Positions 46,794 to 56,513 of a DNA stretch of 64,000 bases are shown here, piece by piece. Position numbers and translations under genes: made by a program. This DNA is from Lindgomyces ingoldianus (lineage: Eukaryota > Ascomycota > Dothideomycetes > Pleosporales > Lindgomycetaceae). Under the pieces are notes generated by a model, which was not told where the DNA came from, did no database searches, and worked only from the letters and a program-made list of their open reading frames with translations. Location: assembly GCF_010093535.1 (NCBI RefSeq), contig NW_022985181.1, forward strand, positions 795,333 through 859,332, read 5' to 3'. Position 1 is the first letter of the stretch; every line of letters begins with the position of its first letter.

Positions 46794-46991
46794 TACTTAT
46801 TTTTTACCTTAGTTTTTTTTATACTAGTGTTAACTTTAGTTAAGTGTTACTAAAAGCAGCTATTTTAGCTAGCTTCTTAAGTAGTTTTAAAGCGCAAGTT
46901 GCATCTAATTCTTCTCTAGTGTTTTATGTTAATACTAGTACATAGAAAGGTTGCTCTTAAGTAGTATACTAGCTTATATAAGCAATTTAAA

Positions 46992-47321
46992 TGTAAAGAT
47001 AAGATAGTAAGTAGTATAAATAGCACTAAGAGCAAGGTTTTAGATGTAAGGCCGAGATAGTGCTTACGTGCAACAGGTATATACTATTCTATACGCAAGA
47101 TCAACTGTTAGTTGATTATTCGCTCCTTTCTAGTTGTATTAGCGCAGTGGTACAGAGCTCTGTCCTTCTATTAGAGAAATAAAAGTGTATTGTAACAGAG
47201 ACAAATTGCTGCTAAGCCTCACTTGTTAGGATTCATGTCTATATACAAAGCACAGGTCATGTGACCTCTAAACAGGTTAGGTGAGGCTATACTAGCCTGT
47301 TCTAGGACATCTAGCCTTACA
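46992..47321 (-). repeat. LTR of family D with a nested S LTR
   Basis: Starts TGTAAAGATAAG, ends CTAGCCTTACA. Interrupted by the S LTR at 47045-47170. Without it the length is about 199 bp, the family norm. No clear target duplication (TTAAA left, GTTAC right). It forms the left border of the gene island. Confidence 0.8.
47045..47170 (+). repeat. Solo LTR, family S (126 bp), least mutated copy
   Basis: Starts TGTAAGGCC, with a 5-bp duplication TTAGA (47040-47044, 47171-47175). Contains TAGCGCAGTGGTA at about 47141, matching the pol III A-box consensus, preceded by GTATATACTATTC. No B box seen. Confidence 0.8.
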
Positions 47322-47851
47322 GTTACACAGCACCGCCAGGTAGACTAATCTACTTAGTACTCTTCTTAGTATTAAAGCGCTCTAACACTCTTTTACCTAT
47401 TATCTACTAAGAGCACTAAAGCATACAGTGACCCTCCTATCCTTGTCTAACCACCTTCTGCACAGAATGCCCCGCCTGATCACTAGAACGATCCTGCTAC
47501 CTAGTCGAGGTTAGATAAGTATTAGACCATACTTCCTCTTCTCCATATCTCTCCCTCCCCCTTGACCACAGTCACCGCAACTAGTATTAGAGCAATCCTA
47601 CTGTTAGATGAGGTCTAACTTAACAACTACTACTTAAAGACAGGGCTAAGCACGCGCTTTAATACTTTAAGCAAACCATATAACATGAATCTAAGGGGCC
47701 GCCTTACCTAAAATCTTGTTTCTATAGTAAATTATGTTATTCTAGAGTTTTTAGAAGCTTTGTAAACGCCGACTATCTTAGAGTTTTGTGTTCCTGCAGG
47801 AGTGCATAGAAGAATAATCAAATGTAACTACACTTACTTTAAACTAGGAAT
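47322..47851. other. Unmutated intergenic sequence 3' of the NLR gene
   Basis: Retains TGA, CCA and TCA trinucleotides, unlike the transposon DNA. No second gene recognised. A short plus-strand open frame at 47802-48023 lies mostly antisense to the NLR 3' end and is not a gene. Contains the presumed 3' UTR and terminator of the NLR; no clear polyadenylation signal picked out. Confidence 0.5.
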
Positions 47852-50800
47852 TTATGTATCATACTCTGTGTTACTGTGCAGTGCATCTAAGATCTCAGCA
47901 ATACTGCGATACTTGTTGCTTGTACGCCCGAAAACTGCTTCAACACCAATGAGAGCCTGTCTGTATAACTCCTCCGCTTCCTGCATTCTGCCAGTCTGCT
48001 GGAAGAGGGCGGCCACATTCTGAGCTGTGTTAAGTGCCGGTATATACTTCTTCACCACTTGTTGGCCAAGTGCCTTCTCATAGCCTTGCAGCGCTTGTAA
48101 GAGCATCTTCTCTGCCTCGTCAAGCCGTCCTAGGGATTTGTAGACGACACCTAAATTGTTGACTGTCTCAAGTGTTGATATATGGTCTGGTCCCCATGCT
48201 TTCTCTTTGCCTTGTAGCGCTTGTAAGTACATCTTCTCCGCCTCTTCAAGACGTCCTAGTTCCGCGTAGAGCAAGCCCAAGTTGTTGACTGTCTCGAGTG
48301 TTGATGTATGGTCTAGTCCTAATGCCCTCTTAAAGCCTTGTAGCGCTCGTAAGTACATCTTCTCCGCCTCGTTAAACCGTCCCAGGTCCGCGTAGAGCAA
48401 GCCTAGGTTGTTGACTGTCTCAAGTGTTGATGTATGGTCCAGTCCCCATGCCTTCTCTTTGCCTTGCAGCGCTTGTAAGTACATCTTCTCCGCCTCGTCA
48501 AGCCGTCCTAGGTCCGCGTAGAGTAAGCCCAAATTGTTGACTGTCGAGAGTACTGATGTATGGTCTGGCCCCCATGCCTTTTCCAAGCCTTGTAGCGCTT
48601 GTAAGTACATATTCTCTGCCTCGTCAAGCCGTCCTAAGAATTTGTAGAGGGAGCCTAAGTTGTTGACTGTCTCAAGTGCTGATATATGGTCAAGTCCCCT
48701 TGCCTTCTCAAAGCCTTGTAGCGCTCGCAAGTACATCTTCTCTGCCTCGTTAAGCCGTCCTAGGGATTTGTAGAGGTTGCCTAGATTGTTGACTGNNNNN
48801 NNNNNAGGTTGCCTAGATTGTTGACTGTCAAGAGTGTGAAAATATGGTCTAGTCCCCATGCCTTCTCAAAGCCTTGTAGCGCTCGCAAGTACATCTTCTC
48901 CGCCTCGCCAAGCCGTCCCAGGTCCGCGTAGAGGGCGCCTAAGTTGTTGACTGTCGAGAGGGTTGATGTATGGTCTAGTCCCCATGCATTCTCTTTGCCT
49001 TGCAGCGCTCGCAAGTACATCTTCTCCGCCTCGTCAAGCTGTCCTAGGTCCGTGTAGAGGGCGCCTAAATTGTTGACTGTGTCAAGTGTTGATGTATGGT
49101 CTAGTCCCCATACCTTCTCTTTACCTTGCAGCGCTCGCAAGTACATCTTCTCTGCCTCGTCAAGCCGTCCCAAGGATTTGTAGAGGGCGCCCAAGTTGTT
49201 GACTGTCTCGAGTGTTGATGTATGGTCTGGTCCCCATGCCTTCTCAAAGCCCTGCAGGGCTCGCAAGAACATTCTCTCCACCTCGCTAAGCCGTCCCAGG
49301 TCCGCGTAGAGGACGCCTAAGTTGTTGACAGTCTCAAGTGTTGATGTATGGTCTGGTCCACATGCCTTCTCTTTGCCTTGCAGGGCTCGCAAGTACATCT
49401 TCTCTGCCTCGCTAAGCCGTCCCAGGGCTGCGTAGAGGACGCCTAAGTTGTTGACTGTCCCGAGTGTTAATATATGGTCTAGTCCCCACGCCTTCTTAAA
49501 GCCTTGCAGCGCTCGTAAGTACATCTTCTCCGCCTCGTTAAGCCGTCCCAGGTCTACGTAGAGCAAGCCCAAGTTGTTAACTGTCTCGAGTGTTGATGTA
49601 TGGTCTAGTCCCCATGCCTTCTCATAGCCTTGCAGCGCTTGTAAGTACATCTTCTCCGCCTCATTAAGTCGTCCCAGGGATTTGTAGAGCATGCCTAAGT
49701 TGTTGACTGTCGAGAGGGTCGATGTATGGTCTGATCCTAATGCCTTCTTAAAGCCTTGTAGGGCTCGCAAGTACATCTTCTCCGCATCGTTAAGCCGTCC
49801 TAGGTCCGCGTAGAGCAAGCCCAAGTTGTTGACTGTCGAGAGTGTTGATATATGGTCTAGTCCCCATACCTTCTCTTTGCCTTGCAGCGCTCGCAAGTAC
49901 ATCTTCTCTGCCGCGTTAGGCCGTCCCAGGGATCTGTAGAGGGAGCCCAAGTTGTTGACTGTGTCGAGTGTTGATGTATGGTCCAGTCCCAATACCTTCT
50001 CAAAGCCTTGCAGCGCTTTTAAGTACATCTTCTCTGCCTCGTCAAACTGTCCCTGAATCGAACACACGTATCCAAAGTTATACAGAATCCAGTCCTTCCC
50101 ATCTTTATCTAACCTGCCGTCAACAATAAATCCCCAACACCTTTTCAAGTGTCGCAAAAGCCGGCGCTGAGTCAGCCACGAGTGCTGCACATTGTTATTT
50201 GGTGCATGTCTGCCTACACACTCCATAGCCACCCCGGCCATCTCAGAATCCCATTCTTGGTTGACTATATGCACCGTCCATGAGTGCACACAGCTGTGCA
50301 TCCCGTATCCCTGAGACTCAACTACATATCCTTTAGAGGACTTGTCTACATCTGCTAACCCGTAGTTGCATAGCACCCTCACTGCCTCGTTAAAACTCAG
50401 CTGATCCTCTGTGAGTTGACATAGCCATTGCGGTCCATCAGTCCTCCCTTCTCTCAGAAGCTCAAACCAGAGGTCTTGGTTATCAAAGTATGCCCACAGC
50501 TGAAGCAGCTTGAATGATATTTCGCTCTGCTGCTTGATGTGATCCAAAGATAGCTCCCATGTTGAATACAGTTGTCGGTCTTCGTATGTGCTTACTTCAG
50601 GGCTCATTTGTTGCAGCCTTCGCCATGATTCCCGGTACAGACAAAGGTAGTCAGCAAAGCTTGTCGCCACCTGATCAAGGTAGGCGCCCGCCGTAGCTAA
50701 GGCCAGTGGCAATCCATCCAGCTCTCTAGCAAGCTCGGCGGCCTTAGGATCTAGAAGGGTGAGCGTTGCATCTACAGCTCAGTACAGTACAAGAGTTCAA

Positions 50801-52683
50801 ACAACTCACCGTCTATCACACCCTCGCGATGCGATGCATCAGACAGGATCTGCAGACTGTCGCGGACGTCTTCTAACTTGCCTACCTTCACGCGACGGCC
50901 TATACTGACCTTCGATGACCTTGTCGTGACGATTATCGAGCCATGGTGTGCTTCGGGCAGAAACTGCCGGATATCGACAACACTGGGATCCACATTGCCT
51001 GGCACTTTGGGGTTGTCGTAGTTGTCGAATACCATTAACCACTGCGTGTTCTTAGCATGCTCCAGCCACCGTTTAACTGCTGCTACCACTTCATCTTGCT
51101 TCTTATCATCTGTGAAAACACCTAACTGGCTGGCTGATGGGCAGTCCTGCAGGATGCATTTTGCTAGCCGTGAGTAGCTCTGCTTTACTGACACTTCGTC
51201 TTTGATGTTCAGCCAAAATATCGCCGAAAAGTCGTCTCGATGGGCTTTGGTGTATGCAATCGCCAGCTGCGTCTTCCCGATCCCGCCTAGGCCGTGCAGA
51301 GTGACTGCTTGACGACCGGCGCCCTTGCTAAGGGCCTTGTGCATTACAGCGAGCTCCGCTTGTCTCGCAACAAAGTGATCCGTCTCAGAGGCCTCAGGCA
51401 AGCTGAAGACGACAGAAAAGCCCTCTTCAGGATTGCTTCGAGCTATATACAGTTACCATCATCGCTATTATCGATAACTACATACTAGGGCAACATACCC
51501 GCATCAACTCTAACCTCTTCTTCCCATCGTAGGCTGATGACGCTGCCTGCACTTTCAACCATAATAAACAAATAGTCTGAAACTTTCTCATAGTCATTAT
51601 CCTCTTTTGACTCGAACTTGACCATTTTTTTGTGGTCCGCATGGATCATGATCTGCTCAGCGTCGGCGGCGCCTGGAACGACCGCGGATGCTTTTGGCAC
51701 CACCTATATCATCAGTACTTACGATACCTGCGGTCAACGTGAAGGCATACCATAATCGAATGACCCAGCGCTGTCGGAGTCTCGTACTCCTCGTACGCAA
51801 ACTTCGTCATAAACTCCCCACTGATCGGCCCGTACTGCCTAAGCTGCTGCTGTAGCCATTCTGAGTCTCGCTCCAAATGCTCTAGCAGCCGGCTGGTGGT
51901 GGCCTTGTATACCGATGCCGCATTGACTAGCAGCTTTCCGAACTGCACTCCGTTGCCGCCCTGGTGAGGTGTGCCCATAAACATAATTCCGTACGTCGAC
52001 GTCTTGATCGATCGGTGTTCTTCCAGTGCGCCTTTCCGCGCCGCGTCCGAGTGAATGAGAGCCTGGGCCTAGTCAGCTGTGTATACAACAGAGAGGAGTA
52101 AGACTGACGCCTTTGACGATGATGCCACCCAGGCTGTGCGCCACGAAGATTATCGGTCGTTTCGTGCTCTTCTACTGTCAGAACCACATCTTATGAATGC
52201 CCGCTCTCATCTCACATTTGTACGCTTTCTCTTGAGGCAGAGATCTGACACTAGCTGCTCTGCATGATCGTGGAGGAATTGGTGGCTAACGCGCTTGCCG
52301 TGCGTGTTCGCATCGTATCCCCAGCAGAATATGCGCGCATTTGGGATGTCCTTTGGTAGGAGATCGCGGAGCCAGTGGGTGCCGTTCGCTGCCGTCCAGG
52401 TCTCGTCGTGGTGCCCGTTCAAGCCATGGACAGCAACAATGCTGGGTATTGTCAGTACGGACTCTTGTGATGCTACGGATGGCTTACTCCACTGCTGGCT
52501 GCTCTCCCTCTGCCATGACCTTGAGACCATGGGCAGATGCCTTAGGCGGTTGCTGCGGCTTCGATGAGCTGCCCGCCTGCTACAGCGTCAGCCTGACAGA
52601 GGCAGGATATCGGGGTCGATAAGTACAGAGTCCTGATGATCCTTCCGGAATGGGTTCAGTCGCTGCCATCTAGAGTTCGCCAT
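47852..52683 (-). CDS. Fungal NLR: alpha/beta-hydrolase (SesB-like) + NB-ARC + TPR array
   Basis: The only intact gene. Proposed exons: 52683-52627, 52579-52488, 52441-52216, 52171-52109, 52062-51751, 51703-51499, 51442-50810 and 50771-47852. All introns are GT...AG, 38-56 bp. With the gap region merged the coding length is exactly 1492 codons (1491 residues). Residues about 35-280: alpha/beta-hydrolase, oxyanion-type VAVHGLNG (~53-60), nucleophile Ser138 in AHSLGG, likely catalytic His274 in ADHKKMVKF. Residues 345-560: NB-ARC, P-loop GLGGIGKT (369-376), Walker B WLMVFDNYD (453-461), GSIIVTTR (486-493), GLPLAL (549-554). From ~761: about 17 TPR units of 42 residues. Family knowledge: cytosolic nonself or incompatibility receptors where ligand sensing by the repeats triggers oligomerisation and the N-terminal enzyme acts as effector. 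The substrate of this hydrolase is unknown. The start at 52683 (MANSRWQRLNPFRKD) depends on intron 1 (52580-52626). An alternative ATG at 52530 needs no intron 1 but loses the HGLKVMAEGE segment and requires reading through intron 2. Confidence 0.92.
48060..50079 (-). repeat. Array of 126-bp units encoding TPR repeats
   Basis: About 16 nearly identical 126-bp units (42 residues: NLGxLYxxLGRLxEAEKMYL, then (R/Q)ALQGxEKxWGxDHxSTLxTV) plus a diverged last unit. Units differ at a few codons: R/Q after MYL, P/L/S before DH, and E/S/D in TLxTV. Several of these are C-to-T changes in YCR context on one strand or the other. The array is open throughout, apart from the assembly gap. Confidence 0.9.
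48774..48827. other. Assembly gap: 10 N between two identical 22-bp sequences
   Basis: N at 48796-48805. The 22 bases before (48774-48795) and after (48806-48827) are identical (AGGTTGCCTAG...). Removing the N run and one 22-bp copy (32 bp) restores an unbroken 42-residue periodicity and an integral codon count for the whole gene, so two contig ends were probably placed side by side without merging. Missing repeat units cannot be excluded. Confidence 0.85.
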
Positions 52684-52970
52684 GGTTCAGGTGCAGGGTT
52701 CAACGATCTCCCCGAAGCTAAAGATTTGTGAGAATTGCTGGGTTCCATCATACTGGGCAGCCTATATTGACGCAGTCAGTTCTGCGCCGCTCCCATGTCT
52801 GTTCTGAAGCACGGGGCGCCAATCATGGCGCGGACACAGTCAGCCCTAGTTAACGTGTTACATCTATTGTGTGCATTAATCTGTGCAATGTCTTGGCGAC
52901 GCCTCAAAATTTGCTTGCCGCTACTAAAAATGTATAAAAAGTTAAAATTTTGCCTGTAAAACCCTACAAC
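52684..52970 (-). promoter_or_regulatory. Presumed NLR promoter region
   Basis: 287 bp of unmutated sequence between the proposed ATG and the pogo terminal repeat at 52971. It has a CCAAT motif at 52819-52823 (plus strand) about 136 bp upstream of the ATG and a TATA-like TTTATACAT (minus strand) near 52931-52939. No transcript evidence is available, so the sites are tentative. The transposon boundary lies within normal promoter distance. Confidence 0.4.
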
Positions 52971-53014
52971 TAACGTACACCACAGGCGAGTTGCTTACAC
53001 ACCTAAGTTGCTTG

Positions 53015-55136
53015 ACGTGTTTTATCAGTAAGCTGCGCACATCAGTAAGCTGCGCACCCCACCAAACCGCGCGAAACCGCGTCCACACCTTTAACTATAG
53101 CTGAACAACTACAAGCTTAATCTCTAGCAAAAGAAGGTAAGCTTTAGCTTGCTCTTGTCTTAATTAAGTCTAACCCTTGTCTATTAATTTGTGCAGCTGC
53201 TGTAGCCTATAATATACTAGAATCTACCCTCTAAACGCGCCTTAGTAGTATTCTTCTAAAACACAAGATAATCTTAGTTAACTACAAGCTTTTGCTTATT
53301 AAAGAGTAGTTACTTATTTCCTAGATTCTAGACCTTAACTAATGCAGCTTTCTACTCTATATTATTCATATGTGTTAAATAGTAAATGTTCTACTTTAAG
53401 CACATAGCTAAGATCCTTTACTACTGCCTATAGGCAAGTGCTAGGTATTGCGCTTTGTTAACAGCTAGGTAGAGCTTTAGATAAAGTAAGACTGGAAGAT
53501 ACACTTCTAGCACACTCTTTATTAAAATCTAGTTAAGTTTAGAGCCTAGTTTAAGCTAGTAAAAAACATACATTAAACATATAAAATACTAAATAAACAT
53601 ACTTATAATTTTAATAAAATAAAATTTATAATAAAAGTTACTAGTATATTTAAAGTTGTTACTAGCTTTAAGACAATTAGTTAAGTAGTTACTATATAGC
53701 CTAGTAATTATAACTAGGTTACTGTCTGTACGCAGCAGCAGCGTCACGGCCTGGATACAAGCTATCGCGCACGAGCAGGATCACGTATCTATGTCACATG
53801 ATGCTCGTGCGCGAACCTCTGTGCGCGAACATCTAGATATTCCCCTTTTCCTCTGTACAGAGGAAAAGACAGAGCAATAGAACCAGAAACATGTTGCCCC
53901 CACCCTCCTACTTTGTACGCTGTGCACACTGTACACTACTCTTACTCTTGCTACTTAAGTGCTTATACTATAAGCAGCTAGCTGACAAAGCCTATTTAAC
54001 AGTTACTATAATTAAGTATATTAACATGTGTAGCTAGTTACTCTTACTGCTTATTATCTTATATAGAAAGCTCTATTAAGCTAGCTAGTATTATAATATC
54101 CCTAGCAACTAGATGCTTATAGCAAGTAATAACAGCTAAATAACTCACTGCCTTAGCCTAGCCTAGCTTAAGCACTTTAATAATTAGATAAGAACATGTA
54201 CAGCAAGAGTCTATTACCTGCTTATAGTAGATAGCTATAGTAGCTATTTAACACCTAAGTTTAATTAGTGCTATAACTATAAAGAATAAAATTATTAGTT
54301 TTTATATGCTAGCTTACAGCTTCTATCTTCTACAGCCTCTAGATGTTAGCTATTTTACGCTTTTTAAGCAAGTATATAGACACTAGGTGTTAAAGCTTAC
54401 TTATAGTTAAATTTTTTATATTAATAAGTAAAACTTTCTTAGCATCTATAAGCATATTAGGCCTATAGTATTTATAAGGTAGATAATTAAAAGTAGCTTT
54501 TAAGTAGTAGGCTTAGTTTTACACTATTTTAATTACATTTTATTATTACTTACTATTATCTAAACACTATCTTCTCTAAGGTAAAAAGCTAATAGTAAGA
54601 GGCGCTAAATAATAAAGACACTTTATATAGTTACTTAGCTATAGCAGTAGGCGTAGCTAATCTATAACTACTTTAGTTATTAATTATAAAGCTTTACTAG
54701 CTAAGTAATTACTTAGCTTATTAAAAGATGTTAAATAGTAATACACTTAGTAATAATTTTTATAAAGAAAAACACTAAGCTATGTTAGGCTAACTATTAC
54801 TAAAAGTAAAAGAAGTAACAGCAACAGCAGTATATTGCTACAGAAGAGACTCTTACAGGCTAGGAAAGTTAGAGGCTGGCTGCAGAGGCTAATAGGTTAG
54901 TTAAGGTGGATGCGCAGGCTTAGGCATCGCGGGCATATCAACAAGCACCACCAACCTGCTTAAGGTGCCATGTACAAGGCTATAACAGGACTTCATGTAG
55001 AAGTAATTAGAAATATTTTATATATATATTTATATAGGTTTAATTTAGTTGCTGTTTAGTTATCTGTTAAAAAGGCGCACAGGGTTTAGTATAGTGCGCA
55101 GCTTACTAATGTGCGCAGCTTACTAATAAAACACGT
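53015..55136 (+). mobile_element. P3 DNA transposon (pogo-like), inactivated
   Basis: About 2.1 kb with inverted ends ACGTGTTTTAT(C/T)AGTAAG; the sequence (A)TCAGTAAGCTGCGCAC is repeated twice in each end. The interior holds plus-strand remnants that resemble pogo transposase, such as SKTGRYTSSTL near 53490, but the frame is broken everywhere. The target duplication is not certain (TG left, TT right, in a host site that reads TA in other P2 copies). A patch at 53742-53945 is un-mutated (separate entry). Confidence 0.65.
53742..53945. other. Un-mutated patch inside P3, possible recent insertion
   Basis: Retains GTCACGGCCTGG, CATGATGC and TCTGTACAGAGG. Contains the inverted pair GCGCACGAGCA / TGCTCGTGCGCG, so it can form a hairpin. 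No duplicated target site was found at plausible edges, so its origin is open. Confidence 0.35.
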
Positions 55137-56198
55137 TTCTTTTACTAAGACCTACTAAACTACTCTTTCTATACTAACGCATTCCTAACAACAGTACTTA
55201 GACATGCTAAAGAATATTAACATAGCTTATACTTTAGGCTTTTAAATAAAATAAAACACTTTTAAAGTAATATACTATAGCTATGTATAAAGTTTTTTAT
55301 AAGAAATAAGAAATAACTAATATACTAAATAACCTTTATAATCTAATTCTATAGCTAACTTATAAAAGCTAAATAATAATAAAAAGTAGGTAATTATTAA
55401 GCATATACTTAAGCTATATGTATAAGAATTTTTCTTTTACCTAGTAACTATAGCTAATATAGCTAATTCTTTACACATAAAGCATAATTTAGGCTATATT
55501 AGCATAAACTAGCTTAGTACCTTTATAAAGTGTTATTTAAAGCTTAAAGTAAAGTTTAAAGTGTAAGTATAGTTAGTAAATATTTAGCTAATTATAAAGT
55601 CTATTTTACTAAAGTTATATATGTTATTATTCTAAATACTATACTTAGCTTTTATCTTCTTTATAAGGCTAAACTAGCTTTAAATTATACTAATATTTTT
55701 ATAAAAAGCTTCTTTATAGTTATACTTAAACTTATACTTTACTTTAAGCTTTAGATAACACTTTATAAATATACTAGGCTATTTTATACTAATATAGCCT
55801 AGATTATACTTAGTGTGTAATAAATTAGCTATATTAGCTATAGTTACTAGCTAAAAAGAAAATCCTTATGTATATAGCCTAAGTATATGCCTAATAATTA
55901 CTTATTTTTTATTATTATTTAGCTTTTATAAGTTAGCTATAAAATTAGCTTATAAAAGCTATATAGTATATTAGTTATTTATTATTTTTTAAAGAACTTT
56001 ATGTATAGCTATAGCATGTTACTTTAAAAGTATCTTATTTTATTTAAAAGCCTAAAGTGTAAGCTATATTTAATATTTTTTTTAGCATGCCTAAGTAGTG
56101 TTATTAGAAATATATTAGTGTAAAAAGAGTAGTTTAGTAGAGTCTTAGCAAGAGTAAGTAACTTAGGTGTGTAAGCAACTCGCCTGTAGTGTATGTTA

Positions 56199-56370
56199 CC
56201 TAACATCTCTTAATTTTAGTAAAATATTTCGCGCTATACAGAGGTGCTTTTAAAATGTAAGAGCAGGTGGCCTATAAGCACGCTAGTAGAGCTAAGGCTA
56301 TCTATTCTAATTAGGAAGGTGCTCTTAAGTAAATAGATGTTAACAAATCTCTATTAAAACATAATGATTT
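56199..56370. other. Short unclassified spacer between P2 elements
   Basis: Partly mutated. No frame or terminal repeat recognised. Confidence 0.4.
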
Positions 56371-56513
56371 CTTATTACACACCTAAGTTACTTTTTTACT
56401 AAGAGTACACTAAACTACTTTTTTTACACTAATACATTTCTAATAATACTACTTAGATATGCTAAAAAATATTAAATATAGCTATACTTTAAGCTTTTAA
56501 ATAAAATATAATA

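Larger units (their letters stand above)
52973..56196 (+). mobile_element. Palindromic P2 derivative, copy 1, split by P3
   Basis: Terminal repeats ACGTACACCACAGGCGAG and CGCCTGTAGTGTATGT with TA duplicated (52971-52972, 56197-56198). After removing P3 (53015-55136) it is about 1.1 kb. Its left arm (subterminal P2 plus transposase N-terminus) is repeated inverted in its right arm (from about 55700), so it is nearly a perfect fold-back. No coding capacity. Same structure as 56514-57612 and 62074-63172. Confidence 0.82.

Noticed and set aside
1..47000. Mitochondrial or centromeric origin of the AT-rich DNA
   Set aside because: AT richness comes from C-to-T decay of recognisable LTR and pogo elements. 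No mitochondrial genes and no regular centromeric satellite are seen.
47802..48023. Plus-strand frame of 73 codons at the 3' end of the NLR
   Set aside because: Mostly antisense to the conserved C-terminal TPR unit; no features of its own. Plus-strand frames at 51294-51488, 52079-52267 and 52295-52622 are likewise antisense to NLR exons.
50839..51042. 67-codon minus-strand frame
   Set aside because: Alternative frame within the NB-ARC exon; the conserved Walker B and TTR motifs are in the other frame.
51927..52187. Minus-strand frame of 86 codons as part of the NLR
   Set aside because: It is out of frame with the hydrolase motif. The conserved reading KSTKRPIIFVAHSLGG uses another frame and two short introns.
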